From positions 682,001 to 746,000 of the forward strand of contig NZ_CP046654.1 of the NCBI RefSeq assembly GCF_009759685.1: a stretch of DNA of 64,000 bases. The letters are read 5' to 3'. Shown in pieces: positions 17,251 to 27,253 of this stretch. Below the pieces are notes generated by a model, which saw only the letters and a list, made by a program, of their open reading frames with translations, was not told where the DNA came from and made no database searches. Position 1 is the first letter of the stretch, and each line of letters opens with the position of its first letter. Made by a program: the position numbers and the translations under genes. The stretch comes from Acinetobacter baumannii. GTDB lineage: Bacteria > Pseudomonadota > Gammaproteobacteria > Pseudomonadales > Moraxellaceae.

Positions 17251-19656
17251 TTATTTGTTATCTGGTAATGCATAAGCCACTAAATAGTCGCCCATTTTTG
17301 TACCAAATGAACCATGACCACCGGCCATAATTACAACATATTGTTTACCATTAATTTCATAAGTCATTGGTGTTGCTTGTCCACCTGCTGGTAAACGCGC
17401 TTCCCAAAGTTTCTCACCATTCGTTACGTTAAACGCACGGATGTAGTTATCTTGAGTTGCACCAACAAACATGACATTACCTGCAGTAGAAATAGAACCA
17501 CCTAAACCAGGAACACCAATTTTTACAGCTGGTAACTGGAACAAGTTCGGTAAACTGTCACGAATTGTACCAATACGTTTTTTCCAAACGACTTCATGAG
17601 TTTTCAAATCTACGCCAGCAACATATCCCCAAGCAGGTTGTTTACAAGGTAAACCAAGTGGAGATAAGAATGCGCTGATTTCAACACCATAAGGTACGCC
17701 ATACATTGGCTGTACACCCTGCTCAGTTCCCGCACCTTTTGCAGTTTGCGCACGGTTTGGATCAGCAGGAATTAAACGACTCACGAATGGCAGACCAATC
17801 GGGTTCATTACAGCAACTTGACGGTCAGGGTTAACTGACATACCGCCCCATTCAAACACACCTAAGTTACCAGGGAAAACTAAAGTACCGTTTTCAGATG
17901 GTGGCGTATAAATACCATCGTAATTGAGGCGTTTGAAAGACACACGACACATAAGCTGATCAAGCATAGTGGCACCCCACATGTCTTTATCAGTTAATTT
18001 ATCTTGTGGTGCCAAGTTCAAATCAGAGAATGGCTGAGTTTTTGAATAATGCTCACCTTTAGTCTGTGGTCCGCGTTTAACTGTTTGTGGAACTGGTTTC
18101 TCAGTTACAGGAACAATTGGCTGACCATTACGACGATCAAGAACAAAGGCATTACCTGTTTTGGTCAAGACATAAATTGCTGGAACAGTTTTACCAGATT
18201 TGTCTTTAATATCTGCCAAAGATGGTTGTGACGGTACGTCCATATCCCATAAATCGTGATGGGTTGTCTGGAAGTTCCAAATCAATTTACCTGTTGAAGC
18301 GTTAATCGCTAACATAGAGTTCGCATAACGTTCTTTCAACTCGGTACGGTCACCACCCCAGATATCTGGAGTACCTACACCTGTTGGAACATAAACGATA
18401 TCAAGTTTGGCATCGTATGCTAAAGGTGCCCAAGCATTTGGTGAGTTATGAACAAAGGTTGTACCTTCACCTGGCATTGCATTTGGATCTGCTGCACCAG
18501 TATCAAATACCCAAAGAAGCTTACCAGTGTTTACGTCATATCCACGGATAACACCTGATGGCTCTTTATTTGAATAGTTGTCGGTAACTGAACCGGCAAT
18601 AACCACTGTTGAACCAGTAACAACACCTGGAGATGTTGGGTTATAACCACCTGGATAAGCATATGGCATGAATTCTTGTAAATTCACTTCACCATTTTGA
18701 CCAAAGTCAGTACATGCTTTACCTGTGTCAGCATTTACAGCAACTAAACGTCCATCATTGACTGGAACAAAGACTTTACGTGGACATTGAGTTGAAGTCG
18801 ACTTTTTAGTTTGTAAGCTTGTCGCAAATTCAGTTGTGTTGTTTGCATCGTAATACATTACACCACGACAAGTTAAATGCTGGAACGATTTATCCGTTTT
18901 AAGCTTCGGATCAAAACGCCATTTTTCTTTACCTGTAGCTGGGTCAATCGCAATTAATTGCTGGTGAGCCGTACAGATAAACATGTTATTACCAATTTTA
19001 ATTGGTGTAACCTGATTGGTTGTTTCGCCAGAGTCATTATCTGTTTTGAAATCACCAGTACGGAATGTCCAGGCAACTTTCAGATCTTTTACGTTCTGGT
19101 CATTAATCTGTTTCAATGGAGAATAACGTTCACCAGCTTGAGTACGACCATAAGCAGGCCAGTCGCTCTCTGCAACACCTGGAACGGCTTGAGCAGTTTC
19201 TGGTTGAGGTGTCTTGATTTCACCATTAATTTCTTGCGGATCATTGAAGATAGAATAAACCATCAACACGATTGCAATTGCTAAAGTTGAAGATAAGGCA
19301 ACTTTACTTGATCCAAGGTTGTTGATTCCATGAGTTACAGCCGGAACCAATAACCATAAACCAAGAATACCTAAAATATCTAAACGTGGTGCAAGCGCCC
19401 AAAAGTCTGTTCCAACTTCCCAGACACTCCAGATAATAGTACCTAGCATTAATGCGGCATAAATCCACAAAGCAGCAGAAGCGCGCTTGTAGAGTTGCCA
19501 TGCAACAATGAGAAGTAAGACTCCAGCTACAATATAGTAAATTGAACCGCCTAGTGTAGCGAGCCAAATACCTCCAATTAGCAGGAATAACGCCAATAAC
19601 CCAATAATAATTACGGTAAAAGTCGTTAAACCTGATCTTGAAGAAGGTTGATTCAT
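17251..19656 (-). CDS. gcd: Membrane-bound PQQ-dependent quinoprotein glucose dehydrogenase
   Basis: 801 residues from the ATG at 19656 (MNQPSSRSG), which follows GAGGTGG; an upstream ATG pair at 19680 is rejected. It oxidises glucose and other aldoses to lactones in the periplasm and passes electrons to ubiquinone. Order: five transmembrane helices in the first ~140 residues, then an eight-bladed PQQ beta-propeller starting at SDWPAYGRTQAGERYSPL with repeated tryptophan docking motifs (for example GKLLWVFDTGA, GKLIWNFQTTHHDLWDMD). The sequence closely matches the Acinetobacter enzyme as I recall it. No pqq biosynthesis genes are in the window. An OprB-like porin gene lies 173 bases upstream on the same strand. 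Confidence 0.97.
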   Translation of the reverse strand: MNQPSSRSGLTTFTVIIIGLLALFLLIGGIWLATLGGSIYYIVAGVLLLIVAWQLYKRASAALWIYAALMLGTIIWSVWEVGTDFWALAPRLDILGILGLWLLVPAVTHGINNLGSSKVALSSTLAIAIVLMVYSIFNDPQEINGEIKTPQPETAQAVPGVAESDWPAYGRTQAGERYSPLKQINDQNVKDLKVAWTFRTGDFKTDNDSGETTNQVTPIKIGNNMFICTAHQQLIAIDPATGKEKWRFDPKLKTDKSFQHLTCRGVMYYDANNTTEFATSLQTKKSTSTQCPRKVFVPVNDGRLVAVNADTGKACTDFGQNGEVNLQEFMPYAYPGGYNPTSPGVVTGSTVVIAGSVTDNYSNKEPSGVIRGYDVNTGKLLWVFDTGAADPNAMPGEGTTFVHNSPNAWAPLAYDAKLDIVYVPTGVGTPDIWGGDRTELKERYANSMLAINASTGKLIWNFQTTHHDLWDMDVPSQPSLADIKDKSGKTVPAIYVLTKTGNAFVLDRRNGQPIVPVTEKPVPQTVKRGPQTKGEHYSKTQPFSDLNLAPQDKLTDKDMWGATMLDQLMCRVSFKRLNYDGIYTPPSENGTLVFPGNLGVFEWGGMSVNPDRQVAVMNPIGLPFVSRLIPADPNRAQTAKGAGTEQGVQPMYGVPYGVEISAFLSPLGLPCKQPAWGYVAGVDLKTHEVVWKKRIGTIRDSLPNLFQLPAVKIGVPGLGGSISTAGNVMFVGATQDNYIRAFNVTNGEKLWEARLPAGGQATPMTYEINGKQYVVIMAGGHGSFGTKMGDYLVAYALPDNK

Positions 19657-19829
19657 AAACCACCTCTTATCAATCATCATTTTTATCGGAAAGATGTGCC
19701 AAAAAACTTATAGAAAAATGACATCACCAATACGTCTAAAACAAAATTCAGGCATAAAGAAAAAAACGGAAGGTCAGGATACTTCAATCAATGATTTAAC
19801 CCTCGACAATCCGTTTTCGGAATAATTAC

Positions 19830-21083
19830 TTAGAATGCAGTTGAGAACTTAATACCGCCTACCCAAGTGTTATCACCATTTTTTAATGCACCAACATGAC
19901 GAACATATTGCACATTTGGACGAATAGTTAGCCAGTTAGTGGCATGAATACCATAGTAAAGCTCGGTATTATATTCGGTGTCGTATTCTTTGGCTTGAAC
20001 ATCGCTCCAATCATCATTGATATGGATACGAGCAACACCAAGTGCCAACTCATCTTGAGGACGTTGATTCAGCAAACCTTTATAGACTAAGCCTATATTT
20101 TGCATGTTATCAACTTTGTTGGTATCTGAGTCGTGGAAAGTCAGGTTCACAAACCCTGTTAAACCACGGTCAGTTTGATCAGCTGGCTGGAATAATTTCT
20201 GTTTTGCAGTTACCCAAACACCTTGCTTATGAGATGTTTTAGTTGAATCTGCAATTTCTTTGGCATCGGCAGTACTATAGTAATAACCTAAACGGTATTC
20301 ACCAGGCATGCTTTGCACACCTAGTTTAGGTGACCAAACTACTTCTGCTGGAATAATTGCACCGTGAGAACCATCTGTACTTAGGTTGAAGCCTTTGCCA
20401 CGTTCCAAGTTTTCAGGGTTATATTCATATACACCCACTTGTGTATATAAATCAGGTTGCAAGTTATATTTGACACGCATTGCCCATTGGCTAACTGGCC
20501 AGTTATACCACTGATCGCCTACCCAGTTACCCACTTGTGAACCACAAAGTGCCAAGTTCTGGAAATCACAGTCAAAACTATTAAAGTCTTCACCCTCACC
20601 AAAACGGCCCACTTTAACATCTAACTTCTGATCAAGGAATTTTTTCTTGATCCATAAATCTGTTAAACGCCAAGTTTGTTCACGGCCCCACACTTCTTGA
20701 ACAGAACTTTGGTGCCCAGCCAATGCTGGAGAATGTTCAGAAAGCGATTGCCCATCACGATAAGTTAATGTGATTTGAGCTTCTGTATCTTGCCACCCTA
20801 AAATTTTACCTAGGTCCAAATGAGAACCTAAAGCAAGTTGCCCTGTATAAGCACTACCGTGTGTAGATGTTTGTTTGGAATCTAAAATACCGGCATATTC
20901 ACCGGTATATCCAAAAGAAAAATCATAACCTTGTGCTTGCAACGCTGTACGTTGCCCGTTCCAATCACCCAACATCCAAGAACCATTTGGGTCAAATGCA
21001 GCAGCAGCTTGTGCATGCTGAACAAAAAGAGTAATTGATAAAACGGATAAACAGGAAACCATCAAAGATTTATGCGTTTTCAT
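19830..21083 (-). CDS. OprB-family carbohydrate porin
   Basis: 417 residues. Signal peptide MKTHKSLMVSCLSVLSITLF...AQA, cut around residue 27. The mature protein begins near GSWMLGDWNGQRTAL, the OprB hallmark, and ends in Phe (KFSTAF), the outer-membrane assembly signal. Many alternating beta strands suggest a 16-stranded barrel. Glucose uptake into the periplasm is the inferred role, because the next gene is glucose dehydrogenase. In the mRNA, AACCTTTAT (21119-21111) can pair with ATAAAAGGTT (21100-21091), hiding the AAAGG ribosome site before the ATG. Confidence 0.9.
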   Translation of the reverse strand: MKTHKSLMVSCLSVLSITLFVQHAQAAAAFDPNGSWMLGDWNGQRTALQAQGYDFSFGYTGEYAGILDSKQTSTHGSAYTGQLALGSHLDLGKILGWQDTEAQITLTYRDGQSLSEHSPALAGHQSSVQEVWGREQTWRLTDLWIKKKFLDQKLDVKVGRFGEGEDFNSFDCDFQNLALCGSQVGNWVGDQWYNWPVSQWAMRVKYNLQPDLYTQVGVYEYNPENLERGKGFNLSTDGSHGAIIPAEVVWSPKLGVQSMPGEYRLGYYYSTADAKEIADSTKTSHKQGVWVTAKQKLFQPADQTDRGLTGFVNLTFHDSDTNKVDNMQNIGLVYKGLLNQRPQDELALGVARIHINDDWSDVQAKEYDTEYNTELYYGIHATNWLTIRPNVQYVRHVGALKNGDNTWVGGIKFSTAF

Positions 21084-21217
21084 GTTTACGAACCTTTTAT
21101 GTCTTTGTTTATAAAGGTTACGCTAATTTTATGTAAAGAAATTATTCAAAATGTTAATCAATTGATTATTCAGATAATAATTTCAATACATACTGTATAA
21201 GAAATAGCCCCTTAACC

Positions 21218-22336
21218 TCACCACTGCCCTTCGCCAAGTTTTTGACCTACAAAGGAATATCGCATTTGCGAACGTGAAAACTTAATTGGGCATGCAATTT
21301 GTGGTTCTGTATCTGGCGTATTATTTTGCAAAGGAACATTCACAATCCATCCACGTTGTTGTGCTAACGGTGAATTTAAAGCCTCACTTAAACTCAATAC
21401 GGGTTCTACACAAACATCGAGATTTGCAAAAATTTCATGCCATTCTTTGAATGTTTTGGCTTTAATTTTTTCTTGAATGGCTTGCTTAACTTCCTGTCGA
21501 TCTTGCACATCTAATGACGCACCTTTTTGTAATAACACAGGTAAGTCTAATGCCGCAGACAAACCTGCCATAAATTGTGGTTCAAGGCTACCGATAGAAA
21601 GATAACGGCCATCTTGCGTCATATAATAGTCATAGAAAATCCCCCCATTGAGCATCCCCTGCTCGGGAGCCTGTTCAACTTGTGCGGCAAGCGTGGCTGA
21701 AGCTGCCATACTATTTAGACTTGCAACACAGTCCGTCATGGAAATATCAATATATTGACCTATACCGCTACGGCTACGTTCAACTACAGCAGCCAAGATC
21801 GCAATGACTGCATGTAATGAACCACCAGCAATATCGGCAACCTGAATACCAAGCGGTGGTGGGCCGCTATCTTGTCGGCCGCTATACCCAGCAATACCAG
21901 CTAAGGCTAAATAATTAATGTCGTGTCCCGCCCTGTCCTTATAACTTCCAGTTTGGCCATAACCTGTAATTGAACAATAAATTAAACGCGGGTTAATTTC
22001 TGCAAGGGTGGCATAGTCCAGCCCTAAACGGCGCATGACATCTGGCCGAAACTGCTCAATCACAATATCAAATTCAGAAATCTTGGCTTTAATCAGATCA
22101 ATACTTGCAGCATCTTTTAAGTCGAGAACAATCGACTGCTTATTTCGATTTAGATAACTATGTGCAGTCGCCTGCCCATTTGCATAGGGCGGCATAATCC
22201 GAATGAGGTCTGGACGTGATGGAGATTCAATATGGATGACTTCTGCCCCCATATCGGCTAAATACATTGTGGCGAAAGGTCCAGGTAAGAGCGTCGAGAA
22301 ATCGAGAACTTTAAGTCCATTTAATGCAGTCGTCAT
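21218..22336 (-). CDS. CaiB/BaiF family: alpha-methylacyl-CoA racemase-like
   Basis: 372 residues from ATG 22336 (MTTALNGLKVLDFSTLLPGP); an ATG 15 bases earlier is possible. It belongs to the class III CoA-transferase fold. LPGPFATMYLADMGAEVIHIE, HSYLNRNKQSIVLDLK and the racemase catalytic pair GHDINYLALAG (His) and VADIAGG (Asp) favour 2-methylacyl-CoA racemase activity rather than CoA transfer. It would adjust the stereochemistry of branched acyl-CoAs before beta-oxidation. It is divergent from an AraC regulator, with a thiolase/FadB-like pair beyond, which fits that job. Confidence 0.85.
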   Translation of the reverse strand: MTTALNGLKVLDFSTLLPGPFATMYLADMGAEVIHIESPSRPDLIRIMPPYANGQATAHSYLNRNKQSIVLDLKDAASIDLIKAKISEFDIVIEQFRPDVMRRLGLDYATLAEINPRLIYCSITGYGQTGSYKDRAGHDINYLALAGIAGYSGRQDSGPPPLGIQVADIAGGSLHAVIAILAAVVERSRSGIGQYIDISMTDCVASLNSMAASATLAAQVEQAPEQGMLNGGIFYDYYMTQDGRYLSIGSLEPQFMAGLSAALDLPVLLQKGASLDVQDRQEVKQAIQEKIKAKTFKEWHEIFANLDVCVEPVLSLSEALNSPLAQQRGWIVNVPLQNNTPDTEPQIACPIKFSRSQMRYSFVGQKLGEGQW

Positions 22337-22546
22337 CGTTTTTTTAACCACTATTATTCGAATTTTCTTTTATATTAGTTAAGCAAATATTCTAAAACAA
22401 TGTCATGTTCAGCCATTTACCTTGATCATTTCGGCAATTTAACATGTAAAAAGTGCTTTTACACTGTTGTAAATCGCCAATTTATTTTTTTAGACGGTCA
22501 TTTAGGTCAATTTAAAGTGAACATCAAAGAGACTGAAGGATTCAAT

Positions 22547-23557
22547 ATGAGTCGCGATACGATTAGCATCCACTTCGTGAATGCGGCTTTGACAGGCGTA
22601 AAGCGCCTTGGCATGGATGTCGAGACGTTACTTTCACATGTGGGTATCGAAGCGGAACTATTACGTCAACCTAAAGCTCGAATCTCACCAGAACAATATA
22701 CCCGTTTTATAAAAATGTTATGGATGGTCACACAAGACGAACACGTTGGTTTCGATGTACAACCGCGTCGTTTGGGCACTTTTGCCATTATGTGTCAGTT
22801 GATTATTCATGCAAAAACCTTGGGCCAAGCCCTTGAACTTTCATCTCAATTTTACAAATTATTTGGTGATGAATGGTCAGTAACGCTGGAGCGTGACAAA
22901 CACGAAGCACGTTTAGTACCTCTCATTCCAAAAACATTAGATCCGGATCATTTCATTACTGAAAGTATGCTCATGATCTGGCATGGATTGGCATCATGGC
23001 TGATTGAACGTCGCTTACCATTAGAACGTGTTCATTTTAGCTATCCACGTCCTGCACATGCAGATGAATATGACGCGTTATTCTTTGCGCCGGTTATGCA
23101 ATTTGACGCACCGCGTACCGAAATAACCTTTGCGGCTGATTATCTTGACTTACCAATTCGCCAAGATGAAAAAACATTAGAAGAATTCTTAAAAGCAGCC
23201 CCTGCTCAGCTTTTAGTAAAATTCAAAAACACCAATTCGTTGACTTCACGTATTCGTGAAGTACTCAAAAGCCAAATTGGTGAAGAAATGCCAACGCTCA
23301 ATGACGTTGCATCAATGTTGTATTTATCTCCGCAAACTTTACGCCGCCGCCTAGCTGCCGAAGGTAAAAGCTATCAGGGCGTGAAAGACGCTTTACGCCG
23401 AGATGCTGCGATTCACTTATTACTCAATCCTGAATTAACACTTGAAGATGTTGCTCAGCAAGTCGGTTTTAGTGAAACCAGTACATTCCACCGCGCATTT
23501 AAAAAATGGACTGGCGTTACTCCAGGTCTATATCGCCAGCTCCATGGTTACCATTAA
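22547..23557 (+). CDS. AraC-family transcriptional regulator (Arabinose_bd-type N-terminus)
   Basis: 336 residues from the ATG at 22547 (MSRDTISIHF), with GAAGGA before it; an open frame reaches back to 22400 but lacks a ribosome site. The N-terminal ~190 residues resemble the domain seen in OruR/ArgR-like and fatty-acid-responsive AraC regulators, and the C-terminal ~95 hold two helix-turn-helices (MPTLNDVASMLYLSPQTLRRRL and LTLEDVAQQVGFSETSTFHRAF). It sits between a CaiB racemase (divergent) and the thiolase/FadB-like pair (same strand), so it probably controls both. The inducer is likely an acyl compound, by inference. Confidence 0.9.
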   Translation: MSRDTISIHFVNAALTGVKRLGMDVETLLSHVGIEAELLRQPKARISPEQYTRFIKMLWMVTQDEHVGFDVQPRRLGTFAIMCQLIIHAKTLGQALELSSQFYKLFGDEWSVTLERDKHEARLVPLIPKTLDPDHFITESMLMIWHGLASWLIERRLPLERVHFSYPRPAHADEYDALFFAPVMQFDAPRTEITFAADYLDLPIRQDEKTLEEFLKAAPAQLLVKFKNTNSLTSRIREVLKSQIGEEMPTLNDVASMLYLSPQTLRRRLAAEGKSYQGVKDALRRDAAIHLLLNPELTLEDVAQQVGFSETSTFHRAFKKWTGVTPGLYRQLHGYH

Positions 23558-23584
23558 TTCTTAAATCTCTTTAGTTTCACATTT

Positions 23585-23611
23585 AGCCCAAGTTCAACTT
23601 GGGCTTTTTTG
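23585..23611 (+). terminator. Terminator after the AraC regulator
   Basis: AGCCCAAG (23585-23592), loop TTCAA, CTTGGGCT (23598-23605), then six T. Confidence 0.9.
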
Positions 23612-23727
23612 TATCGCCATTGGCAAAAATCATCACCTGACTGGTGCGCTTATCGTCATTGCACTCCCTCTTAAAAACAGTACACTCAAAACACGACAAA
23701 GTTTAAGTAATAAAAAAAGGAACTGTT

Positions 23728-24933
23728 ATGAGCGAGGCTTATATTATTGACGCCATTCGCACACCACGCGGAAAAGGAAAAAAAGACGGCTCTCTTTACG
23801 AAGTAAAACCAATCACATTACTCACCACTCTATTAAACGAATTACAGCAACGCCATCAACTCGATACATCTAAAGTAGATGATATTGTTCTGGGCTGCGT
23901 AACACCAATTGGTGATCAGGGCGGTGATATTGCCAAAACAGCAGCGATTGCAGCGGGCTGGAATGATGATGTTGCAGGTGTGCAAATTAACCGCTTTTGT
24001 GCTTCAGGTTTAGAAGCGGTCAACATGGCAGCCATGAAAGTTCGTTCTGGTTGGGAAGATTTAGTGGTTGCTGGTGGCGTTGAATCAATGTCACGTATCC
24101 CAATGGGTTCTGATGGCGGACCGTGGGCGTTAGATCCGGAAACCAACCTTAAATCATCTTTTGTTCCACAAGGTGTTGGCGCTGACCTCATTGCAACCTT
24201 AGATGGCTATAGCCGAGAAGATGTTGATAATTTTGCCGTAAAGTCACAACAAAAAGCAGCGGCAGCTCAAGCAAATGGTTATTTCGATCAATCAGTTGTG
24301 CCGGTCAAAGATCACGCAGGTGTTGTGATTTTAGAAAAAGATGAATTTATTAAAGGCAATACTACACTAGAAGGTCTTGCAAAGCTCAACCCAAGTTTTG
24401 AAATGATGGGGCAAATGGGCTTTGATGCAGTTGCTTTACAAAAATATCCAGAAGCACAAAAAATCAATCATGTTCATCATGCTGGTAACTCATCAGGTAT
24501 TGTCGATGGAGCAGCTGTCGTTTTATTGGCCTCAGAAAAAGCAGTAAAAGAACAAAATTTAAAACCACGCGCTAAAGTTTTGGCGACTGCATTAGTCGGT
24601 ACTGACCCAACCATTATGCTGACTGGCCCTGCGCCTGCTGCACGTAAAGCTTTAGAAAAAGCTGGCCTTACGATTGATGATATTGACCTATTTGAAGTTA
24701 ATGAAGCATTCGCGGCAGTTGTTATGCGTTTTATTAATGAGCTCAACGTTCCTGCTGAAAAAGTCAATGTAAATGGCGGTGCGATTGCTTTAGGCCATCC
24801 CTTAGGAGCAACAGGTGCCATGATTTTAGGCACACTACTTGATGAGCTTGAACGACAAGATAAAAAGCGCGGTTTAGCGACGCTCTGTGTTGGCGGTGGT
24901 ATGGGTATTGCCACCATTATTGAACGCGTATAA
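23728..24933 (+). CDS. 3-ketoacyl-CoA thiolase (FadA/FadI-like)
   Basis: 401 residues; last step of beta-oxidation, cleaving 3-ketoacyl-CoA with CoA. The catalytic Cys is in [12 protein letters not shown], with [22 protein letters not shown] (His) and CVGGGMG. It is longer at the N-terminal third than AtoB types and carries [23 protein letters not shown] precedes the ATG. The FadB-like gene begins 20 bases later, so the two form a thiolase-then-hydratase pair, the reverse of the classical fadBA order and more like fadIJ. I therefore give no symbol. Confidence 0.9.
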   Translation: MSEAYIIDAIRTPRGKGKKDGSLYEVKPITLLTTLLNELQQRHQLDTSKVDDIVLGCVTPIGDQGGDIAKTAAIAAGWNDDVAGVQINRFCASGLEAVNMAAMKVRSGWEDLVVAGGVESMSRIPMGSDGGPWALDPETNLKSSFVPQGVGADLIATLDGYSREDVDNFAVKSQQKAAAAQANGYFDQSVVPVKDHAGVVILEKDEFIKGNTTLEGLAKLNPSFEMMGQMGFDAVALQKYPEAQKINHVHHAGNSSGIVDGAAVVLLASEKAVKEQNLKPRAKVLATALVGTDPTIMLTGPAPAARKALEKAGLTIDDIDLFEVNEAFAAVVMRFINELNVPAEKVNVNGGAIALGHPLGATGAMILGTLLDELERQDKKRGLATLCVGGGMGIATIIERV

Positions 24934-24953
24934 AAATTTAGGGATATATAAAG

Positions 24954-27089
24954 ATGAGTGCAATTCAATACGAAAAAAATGCCGACAATATTGTCATTTT
25001 AACGCTTGATTCAACAGGTCAATCTGCGAACACCATGAATGCCGAGTTTCGTGACTCGCTTGATGAGGCGACTCAGAAACTTAAATCAGAAACAGAACTT
25101 TCAGGTGTTATTTTCCGCTCAGCTAAAAAAACTTTCTTTGCTGGCGGTGACCTAGATGAGCTGATTCAAGTTCAGCCAGAACATGCGACTGACTTTTTTA
25201 ATATGGTTGAAAAGCTAAAAGGTCATTTACGTACAATTGAAACGCTAGGAATTCCAGTTGTTGCAGCATTAAATGGCACTGCACTGGGCGGAGGATGGGA
25301 AATCGCATTAAGTTGCCATCACCGTATTGCAATCAATGACCCGAAAAGCAAATTTGGCCTACCAGAAGTTACCTTAGGTTTACTACCGGGCGGCGGTGGT
25401 ATTGTACGTATGGTCCGTCTGCTTGGTCTTCAAAATGCATTCCCATTTTTAATGGAAGGTAAGCAGTTCGGTGTCGATAAAGCCAAATCTTTAGGCTTAA
25501 TTCATGACGCAGCTGAAAATGAACAAGAACTTTTAGATAAAGCGATTGCTTGGATCAAAGCCAATCCAAAATCTCAACAGCCTTTTGATGTGAAGGGTTA
25601 TAAAATTCCGGGTGGCGATCCAAAAACTCCGGCAGTTGCACAAGTTCTTGCCATTGCGCCAGCCATGTTAAAAGACAAAACCAAGGGCTGCTATCCTGCT
25701 CCTGAAGCGATTATGGCTGCCGCAGTTGAAGGTGCTCAAGTTGATGTCGATACCGCCTTGCGCATCGAGTCTCGCTACTTTACACAACTAGCAACAGGCC
25801 AAATTTCTAAAAATATGATTGGCACTTTCTGGCATGGTCTAAATGCAATTAAGTCGGGTGCTAGCCGTCCTGCTGATATTGCAAAATGGCAAGCCACTAA
25901 AGTGGGCGTGTTGGGTGCGGGCATGATGGGTGCCGGTATTGCCTACGCCACTGCAATTAAAGGCATTCCTGTTATCCTTAAAGATGTATCTGTTGAAAAT
26001 GCTGAAAAAGGCAAAGCATATTCACAAAAGCTCTTAGATAAACGTGTTTCACAAGGCCGCATGACTGCAGAAAAACGTCATCAGATTTTATCGCTCATTA
26101 CGGCTACAGCTTCTGCTGAAGACTTACAAGGTTGTGACCTGATTATTGAAGCCGTATTTGAAAACCAAGAGCTCAAAGCGAAAGTCACTCAAGAAGCTGA
26201 ACAATACTTAGCGCCTAATGGTGTAATGGCATCAAATACATCCACCCTACCGATTACAGGTTTAGCGCAAGCAAGCAAGAATGATAAAGCATTTATTGGC
26301 CTGCATTTCTTTAGCCCTGTCGACAAAATGCAGTTGGTTGAGATTATTAAAGGTAAAAACACCTCCGCAGAGACACTTGCCAAAGCCTATGACTTTGTAC
26401 AGCAAATTGGAAAAACACCAATCGTTGTCAATGATAGCCGTGGCTTCTTTACCAGTCGTGTGTTTGGTACTTTTATTCAAGAAGGTATGCGCTTACTTGC
26501 AGAAGGCGTCCATCCAGCGCGTATTGAAATGGCAGCACTGAAAGCTGGCATGCCGGTAGGACCACTTGCGATTCAAGATGAAGTGTCTTTAACTTTAACG
26601 GAGCATGTTGCAAGTGAAACGCGTAAGGCACTACAAGCTGAAGGCAAAGAGTTACCGAAAACACCGGTAGATGAAGTGATTCATACCATGATTCATGAAT
26701 TAAACCGTAAAGGTAAAGCTGCTGGCGCAGGTTTTTATGATTATCCTGAAAATGGCAAAAAGCACCTATGGGAAGGCTTAAACCGTTGGCAAAAAGATCA
26801 TGATATCTCCGAGCAAGATATGATTGACCGTATTTTGTTTGTACAAGCCTTAGATACCCTACGTTGTTACGAAGAAGGGGTATTAGAGTCAGTGATTGAT
26901 GCCAATGTCGGTTCTATTTTTGGAATTGGTTATGCGCCGTGGACGGGAGGAGCAATTCAATTCTTAAATCAATATGGGATTGATAAAGCACAAAAACGTG
27001 CCGAAGAGTTGGCTGCCAAATATGGTGAGCGCTTCACGCCCCCAACGTTACTAAAAACTAAAGCTGAGCAGAAGCAAAATATTCAATAA
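24954..27089 (+). CDS. Bifunctional enoyl-CoA hydratase / 3-hydroxyacyl-CoA dehydrogenase (FadB/FadJ-like)
   Basis: 711 residues combining two beta-oxidation steps. The N-terminal crotonase domain (to ~residue 190) has KKTFFAGGDLDEL and ALGGGWEIALSCHHRIA with the catalytic Glu in LPEVTLGLLPGGGG. The NAD-binding domain starts about residue 310 with GVLGAGMMGAGIAYATA, followed by SNTSTLPITGLA and GLHFFSPVDKMQLVEII (catalytic His). C-terminal helical domains end near residue 700. Together with the preceding thiolase it would make a trifunctional alpha/beta complex. A good terminator follows. Confidence 0.93.
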   Translation: MSAIQYEKNADNIVILTLDSTGQSANTMNAEFRDSLDEATQKLKSETELSGVIFRSAKKTFFAGGDLDELIQVQPEHATDFFNMVEKLKGHLRTIETLGIPVVAALNGTALGGGWEIALSCHHRIAINDPKSKFGLPEVTLGLLPGGGGIVRMVRLLGLQNAFPFLMEGKQFGVDKAKSLGLIHDAAENEQELLDKAIAWIKANPKSQQPFDVKGYKIPGGDPKTPAVAQVLAIAPAMLKDKTKGCYPAPEAIMAAAVEGAQVDVDTALRIESRYFTQLATGQISKNMIGTFWHGLNAIKSGASRPADIAKWQATKVGVLGAGMMGAGIAYATAIKGIPVILKDVSVENAEKGKAYSQKLLDKRVSQGRMTAEKRHQILSLITATASAEDLQGCDLIIEAVFENQELKAKVTQEAEQYLAPNGVMASNTSTLPITGLAQASKNDKAFIGLHFFSPVDKMQLVEIIKGKNTSAETLAKAYDFVQQIGKTPIVVNDSRGFFTSRVFGTFIQEGMRLLAEGVHPARIEMAALKAGMPVGPLAIQDEVSLTLTEHVASETRKALQAEGKELPKTPVDEVIHTMIHELNRKGKAAGAGFYDYPENGKKHLWEGLNRWQKDHDISEQDMIDRILFVQALDTLRCYEEGVLESVIDANVGSIFGIGYAPWTGGAIQFLNQYGIDKAQKRAEELAAKYGERFTPPTLLKTKAEQKQNIQ

Positions 27090-27126
27090 GTTAGAGCTCT
27101 TGAATATTTAAAAATTGCATAAACCT

Positions 27127-27163
27127 TACCCATATAAATATATTTTATTTATATGGGTTTTTC
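27127..27163 (+). terminator. Terminator after the beta-oxidation operon
   Basis: Twelve-bp stem ACCCATATAAAT (27127-27138) with ATTTATATGGGT (27146-27157), then TTTTCTTT. Confidence 0.85.
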
Positions 27164-27253
27164 TTTATGACCTTTAAGATTTCAGCCTTATACCTAAATA
27201 TGCTATAAATAGACTTCATTTCTGTGCTTCTACAGCACATTCGAGATATCCTT

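Noticed and set aside
19304..19663. 119-codon frame on the minus strand overlapping the gcd start
   Set aside because: It is in another frame of the Gcd N-terminal membrane region and has the composition of a frame-shifted hydrophobic sequence.
24477..24968. 163-codon frame antisense to the thiolase
   Set aside because: Pure antisense overlap of a conserved enzyme gene; Pro/Ser-rich composition reflects codon structure of the thiolase.
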